Of a stretch of DNA of 39,433 bases, positions 18,327-26,527 are shown one piece after another. This stretch comes from Rhodospirillales bacterium. Lineage in GTDB: Bacteria; Pseudomonadota; Alphaproteobacteria; Reyranellales; Reyranellaceae. The stretch spans positions 1 to 39,433 of the forward strand of contig JACPOB010000059.1 in assembly GCA_016185145.1 (NCBI GenBank), written 5' to 3'. The notes below the pieces were generated by a model. It saw only the letters and a program-made list of their open reading frames with translations, searched no databases and was not told the origin of the DNA. Made by a program: the position numbers and the translations under genes. The number at the start of each line of letters is the position of its first letter. Within the stretch, counting starts at the first letter, position 1.

Positions 18327-19748
18327 ATGGGCCACGATATTCTCATCGTCGACGACGAGCGCGACATCTGCACGCTGATCGCGGGCATCCTGGAGGACGA
18401 GGGCCACACCGCCCGCCGCGCCCACAACAGCACCGAGGCCATCGACGCCGTGCGCCAGCGCCGGCCGGCGTTGGTCATCCTCGACGTCTGGCTGCAGGGC
18501 AGCGAGCTCGATGGCCTCCAGTTGCTGGAGGTGATCCGCCGCGAGGAGCCGCCGGTGCCGGTGGTGATGATCTCGGGCCACGGCACCATCGATACCGCCG
18601 TGTCCGCCATCAAGACCGGCGCCTACGACTTCATCGAGAAGCCGTTCAAGGCCGACCGCCTGCTGCTGGTCGTGGACCGCGCGATCGAAGCCGATCGGCT
18701 GCGGCGCGAGAACGTCGCCTTGCGCCGGCGTGCCGGCGGCGAGGTGACCTTCGTCGGCTCGTCGGGCGCTGCGGCGAACGTGCGCAGCCAGATCGAGCGC
18801 GTGGCGCCGACCGGCAGCCGCGTGCTGATCACCGGCCCGTCGGGCACCGGCAAGGAGACCGTGGCGCGGCTGATCCACCAGGAGTCGAAGCGGGCCGACG
18901 GTCCGTTCGTCGTGGTGAACTGCTCGGCTTTGCCGGCCGAGCGGCTCGAGATCGAGCTGTTCGGTACGGACGGGGAGAGCGCCGCCGACGTGCTGCGCGT
19001 CTCGGGCGCCTTCGAGATGGCGCATGGCGGCACGCTGCTCCTGAAGGAAGTCGCCGACCTGCCGGTGCCGCTGCAGAGCCGGCTGGCGCGCGTGCTCCAG
19101 GAACAGTCCTTCACCCGCGACGGCGGCACCACCAAGGTCGAGGTCGATGTCCGCGTGCTCGCCTCGACGGCGCGCGCTCTGCAGGACGAGATCGCGTCGG
19201 GCGGCTTCCGCGAGGAACTTTTCCACCGGCTGAACGTCGTGGCCTTGCGCGTCCCACCGCTCAGCGAGCGCCGCGAGGACATTCCGGAAGTCGGCAACGA
19301 CTTGTTGCAGCGCGTCGCCGACGCCACCGGCCTGCCGGCGCGGCCGATCGGCGAGGATACGCTGGCGGCTCTGCAGGGCCACGATTGGCCGGGCAATGTC
19401 CGTCAGCTGCGCAACGTCATCGAGCGCCTCCTGATCCTGGCCCCTGCCGGCGGCGGGCCGATCCGCGCCGATGTCCTGCCCAATGACGTGAGCGAGGACG
19501 CCCCGTCGGTGCTGCGCTGGGAAAAGGGCGGCGAGATCATGCAATTGCCGCTGCGCGATGCGCGCGAGGTCTTCGAGCGCGAGTACCTGCTTGCCCAGGT
19601 GACGCGCTTCGGCGGCAACATCTCGCGCACCGCGACTTTCGTCGGCATGGAGCGCTCCGCGCTGCATCGCAAATTGAAGTCACTCGGCCTGCATGGCGGC
19701 GCCGTGGACAATGGCGGCGAAGCCGCGACCGAGACCCGAGGAGCGTAA
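18327..19748 (+). CDS. ntrX: NtrX response regulator, lacking GAFTGA and the Walker B Asp
   Basis: The 473-residue NtrC-family regulator is paired with NtrY. The receiver has Asp53 (VILDVWL). The AAA+ domain has Walker A GPSGTGKE at 170-177 and a C-terminal Fis-type HTH (GNISRTATFVGMERSALHRK). The sigma-54 contact loop GAFTGA is absent, as known for other NtrX proteins. In addition the Walker B motif reads LLLKEV, with Lys240 where NtrC has Asp241. ATP hydrolysis is therefore probably impaired or lost, and action through sigma-70 or as a repressor is likely. The start is ATG 18327, 34 bases after ntrY. Confidence 0.94.
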   Translation: MGHDILIVDDERDICTLIAGILEDEGHTARRAHNSTEAIDAVRQRRPALVILDVWLQGSELDGLQLLEVIRREEPPVPVVMISGHGTIDTAVSAIKTGAYDFIEKPFKADRLLLVVDRAIEADRLRRENVALRRRAGGEVTFVGSSGAAANVRSQIERVAPTGSRVLITGPSGTGKETVARLIHQESKRADGPFVVVNCSALPAERLEIELFGTDGESAADVLRVSGAFEMAHGGTLLLKEVADLPVPLQSRLARVLQEQSFTRDGGTTKVEVDVRVLASTARALQDEIASGGFREELFHRLNVVALRVPPLSERREDIPEVGNDLLQRVADATGLPARPIGEDTLAALQGHDWPGNVRQLRNVIERLLILAPAGGGPIRADVLPNDVSEDAPSVLRWEKGGEIMQLPLRDAREVFEREYLLAQVTRFGGNISRTATFVGMERSALHRKLKSLGLHGGAVDNGGEAATETRGA

Positions 19749-19752
19749 GAGA

Positions 19753-20616
19753 ATGGCGCGTTATGCCTACGTCAATGGACGCTATGTCGATCATCGCGAG
19801 GCGAGCGTGCACGTCGAGGATCGCGGTTATCAGCTCGCCGACGGCGTCTACGAGGTCGTGGGCGTGCGCGACGGCAAGCTGATCGACGAGAAGCTGCACA
19901 TCGATCGCCTCGGCCGCTCGCTGAAGGAGCTGCGTATCGACTGGCCGGTGGCGCGGCCGACGCTCGGCTTCATCATCCGCGAGCTGATGCGCCGCAACCG
20001 CCTGCGCGATGGGCTGGTCTACATGCAGGTGACGCGCGGCGTGGCCCGGCGCGACCACGCCTTTCCGACCAAGCCGGTGAAGCCCGCGCTGGTGCTGACC
20101 ACCAAGAACAGCAAGCGGGCGGAGGCGGATCCCGGCCCCGGCATCGCGGTGAAGAGCCATCCCGACATCCGCTGGCAACGCTGCGACATCAAGACGGTGG
20201 CGCTGCTGCCCAACGTTCTGGCCAAGCAGGCGGCGCGCGAAAGCGGCGCCTACGAGGCGTGGCTGGTCGACGGCAAGGGCAACGTGACGGAAGGCGCCTC
20301 GACCAACGCCTGGATCGTCACCCAGGCCGGCGAACTGGTCACGCGCGCCACCGACAACGGCATCCTGGCCGGCATCACCCGCCATACCTTGAAGTCGATT
20401 GCGGGCGACCTGCAGCTGAAGCTGGTCGAACGGCCCTTCACCTTGGCCGAGGCCAAGGATGCCAAAGAGGCGTTCATCACCAGCGCGACGTCGTTCGTGA
20501 CGCCGGTGGTCAGGATCGACGGCGACGTCGTCGGCGACGGCAAGGTCGGCCCGACGGCGCGGCGGCTGCGCGAAGAATACGTGCGCTTCGCGGCCGACGG
20601 CGAGGCGGTTACGTGA
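19753..20616 (+). CDS. dat: D-amino-acid transaminase
   Basis: A 287-residue class IV PLP aminotransferase of the D-alanine:2-oxoglutarate type, which supplies D-glutamate and other D-amino acids. The fold signature VHVEDRGYQLADGVYE is near residue 20, the PLP lysine is Lys147 in QRCDIKTVALLPN, and GNVTEGASTNAWIV is the conserved cofactor-phosphate region. ATG 19753 follows the ntrX stop by four bases. The order ntrX-dat-hfq-hflX is conserved in alphaproteobacteria. The HAD gene starts inside its stop codon (GTGA overlap). Confidence 0.92.
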   Translation: MARYAYVNGRYVDHREASVHVEDRGYQLADGVYEVVGVRDGKLIDEKLHIDRLGRSLKELRIDWPVARPTLGFIIRELMRRNRLRDGLVYMQVTRGVARRDHAFPTKPVKPALVLTTKNSKRAEADPGPGIAVKSHPDIRWQRCDIKTVALLPNVLAKQAARESGAYEAWLVDGKGNVTEGASTNAWIVTQAGELVTRATDNGILAGITRHTLKSIAGDLQLKLVERPFTLAEAKDAKEAFITSATSFVTPVVRIDGDVVGDGKVGPTARRLREEYVRFAADGEAVT

Positions 20617-21269
20617 GCCGACCGCAAGGTCTGAAACCGCCACGCGCCATCCTGTTCGATTGGGACAACACGCTGGTCGACACCTGGCCGACCATCGTCG
20701 AATGCTACAACGACACCTTCGCGGCGCTGGGCCACGCCCCGTGGACGGCGCAGCAGGTGAAGGATCGCGCCCACGGCTCGTTGCGCGACGCCTTCCCCGC
20801 GCTGTTCGGCGCACGGGCGGTCGAAGCCGAGAAGGTGTTCTACGAGACCTTCCATCGCATCCATCTCGCGCGGCTGACGCCCTTGCCGGGTGCCGCCGAG
20901 CTGCTGGAACACTGCGACCGGCTCGGCTGCTATGTCGCGGTCGTGAGCAACAAGGTCGGCGACAACCTCAGGACCGAGCTCGCCCATCTCGGTTGGCAGC
21001 GCTGGATCAAGCGGGCGGTGGGCGCACGCGACTGCCTGCGCGACAAGCCGGCGCCCGACCCGATCTTCAGGGCTCTCGACGGCACGGGAATTGCCCCGGA
21101 CGAGACGGTGTGGATGGTCGGCGACACCCCCGCGGACCTCAAATGCGCCCATGCGGCCGGCTGTCTGCCCGTCCTGGTGGGCGGTGCAGAGGAACTGACG
21201 GGCCTGCTGCTGGACCATCCGCCGCGGCTGAGAGCACGCAATTGTAATCACCTGGTGGCATTGCTTTGA
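20613..21269 (+). CDS. HAD family hydrolase, phosphoglycolate-phosphatase-like
   Basis: A 218-residue haloacid-dehalogenase-fold phosphatase. Motif I is FDWDNTLVD with the nucleophilic and acid/base aspartates at 17 and 19, motif II is the VVSNK serine/threonine region, the motif III lysine is in RDKPAPDP, and motif IV is WMVGDTPADLKCA. A small helical cap lies between motifs I and II, as in Gph-like enzymes. The start is GTG 20613, overlapping the dat stop. The substrate is not determined. The hfq promoter appears to lie across its last codons. Confidence 0.88.
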   Translation: MSRPQGLKPPRAILFDWDNTLVDTWPTIVECYNDTFAALGHAPWTAQQVKDRAHGSLRDAFPALFGARAVEAEKVFYETFHRIHLARLTPLPGAAELLEHCDRLGCYVAVVSNKVGDNLRTELAHLGWQRWIKRAVGARDCLRDKPAPDPIFRALDGTGIAPDETVWMVGDTPADLKCAHAAGCLPVLVGGAEELTGLLLDHPPRLRARNCNHLVALL

Positions 21270-21288
21270 CCCGATCACCCCCTATATT
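21261..21288 (+). promoter_or_regulatory. Putative hfq promoter
   Basis: TTGCTT (21261-21266) and TATATT (21283-21288) are separated by 16 bases, overlapping the end of the HAD gene. A leader of about 80 bases follows to the hfq ATG at 21376. It contains a short hairpin, GCGGGT-ATGAG-ACCCGC, at 21305-21321. Promoter by consensus only. Confidence 0.45.
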
Positions 21289-21375
21289 CGACTCAACTCG
21301 GTAGCGGGTATGAGACCCGCGCCTTTCCAACGGCTGCCCAAAAAGTAGTCGGACGCCCAGCAAGAGGCCAAGAAC

Positions 21376-21624
21376 ATGAGTGAAAAGGCACAGAACGTTC
21401 AGGACGTCTTCCTGAACCACCTGCGCAAGAACAAGACACCCGTCACGATCTTCCTTGTGAACGGTGTGAAACTGCAGGGGATCGTTACCTGGTTCGACAA
21501 TTTCTCGGTGCTGCTGCGCCGCGACGGCCATTCGCAGCTTGTGTACAAGCACGCGATCTCGACCATCATGCCGGTCACGCCGGTGCAGCTGTTCGACGGC
21601 GACAAGGCCGACGCAGCGGGCTGA
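21376..21624 (+). CDS. hfq: RNA chaperone Hfq
   Basis: An 82-residue Sm-like protein that forms a hexamer, pairs small RNAs with mRNAs and, in alphaproteobacteria, also affects nitrogen regulation. Sm1 is [19 protein letters not shown] and Sm2 is the [10 protein letters not shown] segment, with Tyr-Lys-His as in all Hfq. The N-terminus contains [15 protein letters not shown], the usual distal/proximal RNA-binding face. It is followed by hflX after a single base. Confidence 0.98.
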   Translation: MSEKAQNVQDVFLNHLRKNKTPVTIFLVNGVKLQGIVTWFDNFSVLLRRDGHSQLVYKHAISTIMPVTPVQLFDGDKADAAG

Positions 21625-21625
21625 T

Positions 21626-22975
21626 TTGAGCGAAGACCACGAGCTGAACGGACACGACAGGCGCAAGCGCAAGGCCGAGGATACCGCCCGGCCTCGGATG
21701 GTGGCGGCCGTGCTGTCACCGTATGCACCGACTGTGCATCGCGAGGAGCGCGACCGTGACGCCAAGCTCGAGGAGGCGGTGGGTCTGGCCCGCGCCATCG
21801 ATCTCGATGTGCGCCTGGCCGAGACCGTGCCGCTGCGCCGTGTCACCCCGGCCACGCTGATCGGCAAGGGCGTGGTCGAGCGCATGAAGGAGAACGTCAA
21901 GGAGCAGGGGATCGGGCTGATCGTCGTCGACGACCGGCTGACGCCCGTGCAGCAGCGCAATCTCGAGAAGGCGCTGGAGGCCAAGGTGATCGACCGCACC
22001 GGTCTCATCCTGGAGATCTTCGGCGCGCGCGCCCGCACGCACGAAGGCCGTCTGCAGGTCGAACTGGCGGCGCTCGACTACCAGCGCGGCCGCCTGGTGC
22101 GGTCGTGGACCCATTTGGAACGCCAGCGCGGCGGCTTCGGCTTCCTGGGCGGCCCCGGCGAATCGCAGATCGAGATCGACCGCCGCCTGATCGGCGAGCG
22201 CATCGTGCGCATCAAGCGCGACTTGGAAGGCGTGCGCCGCACCCGCGCCGTCAATCGGGCCGGGCGGCGCAAGGCGCGCCTGCCGACGGTGGCGCTGGTC
22301 GGCTACACCAACGCCGGCAAGTCGACGCTGTTCAATCGCCTGAGCGGCGCGGCCGTGATGGCCAAGGACCTGCTGTTCGCCACGCTCGATCCGACCATGC
22401 GGTCGATCAAGCTGCCCAACGGCAAGCCCTGCGTGATCTCCGACACGGTCGGCTTCGTGTCCGACCTGCCGACGCACCTGGTCGAGGCCTTTCGCGCCAC
22501 CCTAGAGGAGGTGCTGGAAGCCGACCTGATCGTGCATGTCCGCGACATCGCCCATCCCGACAGCGAGCAGCAGCGCGCCGACGTCGAGGCCGTGCTGCAC
22601 GACCTCGGCGTCATCGAGGAAGGGGGAGGGCGGCCGATCATCGAGGCGCTGAACAAGATCGATGCTCTGCCGGCCGACGTCCGCGGTCGCCTGGAGACGC
22701 GGTCCCAAACTGGCGCCGAGCGCGCCCGGCAGTATCCGGTCTCGGCAATGACCGGGGAGGGCGTCGACCAGCTCCTGGAGGCGATCAGCGCGTTCCTCGG
22801 CCGCGCCGGTGAAGCCCGCGAGGTCGAGGTGCCGCTTTCCGACGGCGCCACGATCGCCTGGCTGTACCGCCACGGCGAGGTCCGCAGCCGCCACGACGAG
22901 GGCGAGATCGCGCGACTGACGGTCGCGCTCGATGCGGCCGCATCGGCGCAATTCGAACGCCGCCTCGCGCGTTGA
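21626..22975 (+). CDS. hflX: Ribosome-associated GTPase HflX
   Basis: A 449-residue GTPase that binds the 50S subunit and rescues or splits stalled ribosomes. It has the N-terminal HflX domain with a helical linker containing [19 protein letters not shown]. The G domain has G1 GYTNAGKST from residue 226, G3 DTVGF and G4 NKID. TTG 21626 is the start, one base after the hfq stop; no closer ATG fits the conserved N-terminus. The stop codon overlaps the -35 of the groES promoter. Confidence 0.94.
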   Translation: MSEDHELNGHDRRKRKAEDTARPRMVAAVLSPYAPTVHREERDRDAKLEEAVGLARAIDLDVRLAETVPLRRVTPATLIGKGVVERMKENVKEQGIGLIVVDDRLTPVQQRNLEKALEAKVIDRTGLILEIFGARARTHEGRLQVELAALDYQRGRLVRSWTHLERQRGGFGFLGGPGESQIEIDRRLIGERIVRIKRDLEGVRRTRAVNRAGRRKARLPTVALVGYTNAGKSTLFNRLSGAAVMAKDLLFATLDPTMRSIKLPNGKPCVISDTVGFVSDLPTHLVEAFRATLEEVLEADLIVHVRDIAHPDSEQQRADVEAVLHDLGVIEEGGGRPIIEALNKIDALPADVRGRLETRSQTGAERARQYPVSAMTGEGVDQLLEAISAFLGRAGEAREVEVPLSDGATIAWLYRHGEVRSRHDEGEIARLTVALDAAASAQFERRLAR

Positions 22976-23001
22976 CACCGGGCTTCACAGCTACCTATAA
23001 G
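22972..23001 (+). promoter_or_regulatory. Putative groES promoter
   Basis: TTGACA (22972-22977) and TATAAG (22996-23001) are 18 bases apart, a good sigma-70 promoter whose -35 overlaps the hflX stop. CCTATAAGCG also resembles an alphaproteobacterial RpoH -10. There is no CIRCE inverted repeat. GAAGGA precedes the ATG at 23029. Confidence 0.55.
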
Positions 23002-23028
23002 CGGCCCCGTCCAGACGAAGGAAACACC

Positions 23029-23316
23029 ATGAAATTCAAGCCCTTGCACGATCGGCTGCTGCTCAAGCCGATGACCGCCGAGACCAAGACCAAGGCCGGC
23101 ATCATCATCCCCGACACCGCGCAGGAGAAGCCCATGCAGGGCGAGGTCGTGGCCGTCGGCAAGGGCAAGCGGCTGGAGGACGGCCGCCTGCAGGCGCTCG
23201 ACGTCAAGGTCGGCGACAAGGTGATCTACGGCAAGTGGTCGGGCACCGAGGTCAAGCTCGGCGGCGTCGAGCACGTGATCCTCAAGGAAGAGGACCTGTT
23301 CGGCATCGTCGGCTGA
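23029..23316 (+). CDS. groES: Co-chaperonin GroES (no groEL follows)
   Basis: The 95-residue 10-kDa chaperonin caps GroEL. The family motifs [12 protein letters not shown] at the N-terminus, the mobile loop region ([17 protein letters not shown]) and [11 protein letters not shown] are intact, as is the C-terminal [15 protein letters not shown] 23029 has a ribosome-binding site, whereas the in-frame upstream ATG does not match the family. GroES is normally followed by groEL; here the next reading frame is a truncated inositol monophosphatase that begins at the groES stop codon. This copy is therefore solitary, probably an extra or rearranged groES, with groEL elsewhere. Confidence 0.95.
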   Translation: MKFKPLHDRLLLKPMTAETKTKAGIIIPDTAQEKPMQGEVVAVGKGKRLEDGRLQALDVKVGDKVIYGKWSGTEVKLGGVEHVILKEEDLFGIVG

Positions 23317-23382
23317 CGACATGCTGAGCTCGGCCGATGCCAGCAGAGGCTCGCGGCCGGCCTTGCCAGCATCCTGCCCGGC

Positions 23383-24024
23383 GTGCCCGTGGTGGGCGAG
23401 GAGGCGGTCGAGCAGGAGCCGGGGCTGGTTGACCTGATCGCCCGGCCGGGCGAGACCTGCTGGGTCGTCGATCCGCTCGACGGCACCGCCAACTTCGCAT
23501 CCGGCAAGGACCGCTTCGCCATGATCGTCTGCCTGGTGCATGACACCGTGGCGGTCGGCGGCTGGATCCTCGACGTGCCGCGCGGGACCATGGCGGTGGC
23601 GCTGAAGGGGCGGGGCGTCACGCTCGATGGTACGCCGGTCAGACGGTCAAAGCCGGCGCGGCCGCCGATCGGTTTCGTCGGCTACAAGGTCAAGAAGGAG
23701 TTCGACCGCCAGCTTCCGCCGGCCAGGCGACGCACCTTGGGACGGGTGTCGACGCTGAACTGCGCCGGCGCGGAGTATCTGGAGGTCCTGGCGGGTCGCG
23801 CCGACTTCAACCTCTATCGCATGACCAAGCCGTGGGACCATGCCGCGGGAACGCTGATGGTGGAGGAGGCGGGCGGCGCGGCACAGCGCTTCGACGGCAA
23901 GCCCTACACGGCAGCCCAGCCCATCAACAGCGGGCTGATCACGGCCATCCATCCGCAGACCCTGACCCAGGTCCGTGAGCTGTTCGAGGCGGTCCGCATG
24001 CCACTGCTGGCGGGACTGCCTTAA
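23383..24024 (+). CDS. Inositol monophosphatase family protein, N-terminally truncated
   Basis: The frame encodes the metal-dependent phosphatase core: VVGEEAVE (first metal ligands), WVVDPLDGTANFASG and WDHAAGTLMVEEAGG. The family is usually about 260 residues, while GTG 23383 gives 213. Homology appears to extend upstream in frame (QQRLAAGLASILPG) to the groES stop at 23316, with no start codon there. The N-terminal helix pair of about 50-60 residues is therefore missing. A groES insertion or a deletion seems to have removed it. The product is probably non-functional, though the metal ligands are all present. Confidence 0.7.
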   Translation: MPVVGEEAVEQEPGLVDLIARPGETCWVVDPLDGTANFASGKDRFAMIVCLVHDTVAVGGWILDVPRGTMAVALKGRGVTLDGTPVRRSKPARPPIGFVGYKVKKEFDRQLPPARRRTLGRVSTLNCAGAEYLEVLAGRADFNLYRMTKPWDHAAGTLMVEEAGGAAQRFDGKPYTAAQPINSGLITAIHPQTLTQVRELFEAVRMPLLAGLP

Positions 24025-24048
24025 GAGAAAGCGCGGGCCCTCCGGCGC

Positions 24049-24129
24049 TCATGTTCTTCCGGACCACGCGCCTACCGGCGCGCTGATGAGCATGAGCGAG
24101 CGGGACGCTCGCGGTCTGGAAGAACATGA
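24049..24129. repeat. Inverted pair of family A palindromic repeats
   Basis: The right unit (24091-24129) contains the stem GCGAGCG-GGA-CGCTCGC and then GGTCTGGAAGAACATGA. The left unit is its inverted relative: TCATGTTCTTCCGGACC (24049-24065) followed by the stem CGCC-TACC-GGCG. The arms CATGTTCTTCCGGACC and GGTCTGGAAGAACATG match at 15 of 16 positions, so the pair can form one large hairpin. It lies between the convergent phosphatase fragment and mazG and probably ends transcription on both sides. The same unit is found at 25-63. Confidence 0.75.
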
Positions 24130-24136
24130 GGCCCAG

Positions 24137-24961
24137 TCACGACCGCGTCTTCGCCTCCTGCCAGAGGGCTTCCATCTCGTCCAAAGACGAATCGGCCGGC
24201 TTGCGGCCGGTCTCGGCCAGGCGCTTCTCGATGTGGCGGAAGCGGCGCTCGAACTTGTCGTTGGTGGCGCGCAGCGCGGCCTCCGGGTCGACCCTGCAAT
24301 GGCGTGCCAGGTTGGCGACGGCGAACAGCACGTCGCCCAGCTCGTCGGTTAGCCGCTCCTGGTCGACCGTCCCGGCCGCCAGCTCGGTGCGCAGCTCGCC
24401 CAGCTCCTCCTCGATCTTGTCGATGACCGGGCCGGTCTTTTTCCAGTCGAAGCCGACCCGCGCCGCCCGCTTCTGGATCTTCTCAGCCCGCAACAGGGCG
24501 GGGAGGGCCCGCGCCACCCCGTCCAGGGTGCCGGCCGGCTCCTTGCCCTTGGCGGCCCGCTCGGCCGCCTTGCGCGCCTCCCAGGACACGGTCTGGGCCT
24601 CGGCCGTGTCGATCCTGGCGTCGCCGAAGACATGAGGGTGCCGGTCGACCATCTTGTCGGCCACGGCTCGGGCCACCTCGGTGAAGCCGAAGGCGCCGGC
24701 CTCGCTCGCCATCTGGGAGTGGTAGACGACCTGCAGCAGCAGATCGCCCAGCTCCTCCTTGAGCGCGGCCAAGTCGTCGCGCTCGATGGCGTCGGCTACC
24801 TCGTAGGCTTCCTCGATGGTGTACGGCGCGATGGTCCGGAAGGTCTGGTCGATGTCCCACGGGCAGCCGTGACGGCGGTCGCGCAGCCAGGCCATGACGG
24901 CGAGCAGGCGGGCCATCGGCTCGCGGGGCAGCGAGTCCGCCGTGGGACGTTCGGACGCCAT
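24137..24961 (-). CDS. mazG: Nucleoside triphosphate pyrophosphohydrolase MazG
   Basis: A 274-residue house-cleaning enzyme that hydrolyses NTPs to NMP and pyrophosphate. It has the duplicated MazG fold: the N-terminal copy has CPWDIDQTF and EEAYEVADAIE, and EELGDLLLQVVYHS supplies metal-binding Glu and Asp. The C-terminal copy has KIEEELGELRTEL and DELGDVLFAVANLAR. ATG 24961 gives the canonical MASERP start. It lies downstream of the AT-rich segment 24962-25036 and follows the secreted-protein gene on the same strand. Confidence 0.95.
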   Translation of the reverse strand: MASERPTADSLPREPMARLLAVMAWLRDRRHGCPWDIDQTFRTIAPYTIEEAYEVADAIERDDLAALKEELGDLLLQVVYHSQMASEAGAFGFTEVARAVADKMVDRHPHVFGDARIDTAEAQTVSWEARKAAERAAKGKEPAGTLDGVARALPALLRAEKIQKRAARVGFDWKKTGPVIDKIEEELGELRTELAAGTVDQERLTDELGDVLFAVANLARHCRVDPEAALRATNDKFERRFRHIEKRLAETGRKPADSSLDEMEALWQEAKTRS

Positions 24962-25036
24962 GACGCTTATCCTCAACTCCGATTATCGTATAATATATAT
25001 TATGACAAATATTGATATTATATAAATACCAATGGA
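24962..25036 (-). promoter_or_regulatory. AT-rich mazG upstream region
   Basis: About 70 bases, most of them A or T, interrupt a chromosome that is otherwise strongly GC-rich. On the minus strand it contains TTGTCA and GATAAT 15 bases apart plus the palindrome TAATATATATTA, and GTTGAGGA lies before the mazG start. This is a likely promoter, but several -10 matches are possible, so the exact one is not fixed. Confidence 0.4.
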
Positions 25037-25738
25037 TCACCAGTTGATACGCATATTCTGCTTTAAGAGAGCGAGCAATTTGAAGCCGCGGACGGCGTCA
25101 CTGGCCGGCACGCCCAGCGTCATCAGGATGCCCTCCTTCGGATTGCCCGGCCGCTGGATCACGAGGTCGAACACGGTGCGCGGTTCGCTGTCGCCTTGGC
25201 CCTTGGGCGCGTTCTCGTAGACGATCAGGAAGGTCCCGTCGCCGAGCTTGCGGGCCTGGGCCTGGATGCTGGGCCGCCGTGCCTGGATCGAGCCGGTCTT
25301 GGTGGCGGCATAGTGCTCGGCGTCCTTGACGCCCTCGAAGGCGAAATCGACCCGCCAGATGATCAGCCGGTAGCGCTTGTCGCCGCTGTAGGCGACACCC
25401 CGCTCCCAGTCCTCGGTCGCCTGCCAGCCCAGCGGCAGCGCCACCTCGACCTTGATCGAGCCGAACTGGACCCGCGCCAGCCCTTGAGCGCTGTCGACGG
25501 CCGCGACCTGTGACGACACCTGATTGGGGCCGCCGGCAATGATTGGATCGACGCCACGGTTGAAGCTGGCGCCGTTGTCGTTGACGGCGAAGTCCTTGAA
25601 GGTCAGCCCACCGGCGTCGAGGTCCGCGGCGGCCGCCGGAAAACCGGCAAGACAGGCGCCGAGGCCTGCCAACAGGAACAAGCGGCGACCGGACTCCTTT
25701 TGTCTCGCTTCATGCGTTGGATTACGGTCGTAGCGCAA
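25037..25738 (-). CDS. Secreted protein of unknown function
   Basis: I do not recognise this family. The product (up to 233 residues from TTG 25738) has a signal peptide, LFLLAGLGACLAGFPAAAA, with two arginines before it, cleaved near AAAA/DLDAG. The mature part of about 195 residues is mostly beta-strand-like and soluble, with no cysteine and no visible catalytic motif. An alternative TTG start at 25681 has AAGGAG upstream and would leave a short signal peptide. It lies between the MBL hydrolase and mazG on the same strand, so it could be at the end of the mltB operon or have its own promoter. Confidence 0.7.
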   Translation of the reverse strand: MRYDRNPTHEARQKESGRRLFLLAGLGACLAGFPAAAADLDAGGLTFKDFAVNDNGASFNRGVDPIIAGGPNQVSSQVAAVDSAQGLARVQFGSIKVEVALPLGWQATEDWERGVAYSGDKRYRLIIWRVDFAFEGVKDAEHYAATKTGSIQARRPSIQAQARKLGDGTFLIVYENAPKGQGDSEPRTVFDLVIQRPGNPKEGILMTLGVPASDAVRGFKLLALLKQNMRINW

Positions 25739-25756
25739 TCGTCTGATAATAATGGA

Positions 25757-26527
25757 TTATTCTCCATTCACTTCGATGACCAACCCGTCGTGGCAGGGCT
25801 GGACATGGGGCGGCGTCAGTCGATCGACCTCAGCATAGTCCATATCGACGTGGAGATTGGTCAAAAAAGCCTGCCTGGGCGCGATTCTGGCGATCCATTC
25901 CAGCGCGCGGTCGAGATGGGCATGGGTCGGATGCGGCCGATAGCGCATGGCGTCCACGACCAGCACCTCGACCCCTGCCATCGCCTCCAGGGCGTCGTCC
26001 GACAACGTCACGCAGTCGTTGGCATAGGCAAAGGCGCCGAACCGGAACCCCAGCGACGTGGCGATGCCGTGGTCCTGCACGAACGGCTGCACCGGCAAAC
26101 CCGCGGCCACGAACGGGCCATCGATACGGTGATGCCGGTAGATCGGATTGTAGAAGCCGTCCTCGGTCGCGAAGCAGTAGCCGAAGCGGTGCAGCAGGAT
26201 CCTGTATGTCCGCTCGTCCGACCAGGCCTCGATCGGCCCCTGGCGCAGCATGTAGGGCCGCACGTCGTCGATGCCGTGGACCTGGTCGGCATGCTCGTGG
26301 GTCCACAGGACGGCGTCGATGCGCTCGACCCGGGCATCCAGGAGCTGCGAACGCAGGTCGGGCGAGGTGTCGATCAGGATGGTCTTGCCCTGGTCCTGCA
26401 CCAGGATGGAGCAGCGCCGCCGGCGATTGCGCGGATCATCGGGATTGGCGGCGCCCCATTCGCCGTTGCCGCCCTTGCCCCCTACCCTTGGTACGCCACC
26501 CGACGTGCCGCAGCCCAGGATCGTCAC
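25757..26527 (-). CDS. MBL-fold metallo-hydrolase
   Basis: A 256-residue metallo-beta-lactamase-fold hydrolase of the PhnP-like type. The metal motif THEHADQVHG gives His77, His79, Asp81 and His84, with more histidines later (HPTHAHLD and NLHVDMDY). The N-terminus LGCGTSGGVPR is typical of the group that is always found beside tatD in alphaproteobacteria. The start is GTG 26527, overlapping the tatD stop as GTGA, with GAGG a few bases upstream; GTG 26533 is an alternative. The natural substrate is not known, although cyclic phosphodiesters are hydrolysed by the relative PhnP. Confidence 0.88.
   Translation of the reverse strand: MTILGCGTSGGVPRVGGKGGNGEWGAANPDDPRNRRRRCSILVQDQGKTILIDTSPDLRSQLLDARVERIDAVLWTHEHADQVHGIDDVRPYMLRQGPIEAWSDERTYRILLHRFGYCFATEDGFYNPIYRHHRIDGPFVAAGLPVQPFVQDHGIATSLGFRFGAFAYANDCVTLSDDALEAMAGVEVLVVDAMRYRPHPTHAHLDRALEWIARIAPRQAFLTNLHVDMDYAEVDRLTPPHVQPCHDGLVIEVNGE

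Noticed and set aside
22978..23028. CIRCE heat-shock operator before groES
   Set aside because: No TTAGCACTC or its inverted partner is present.
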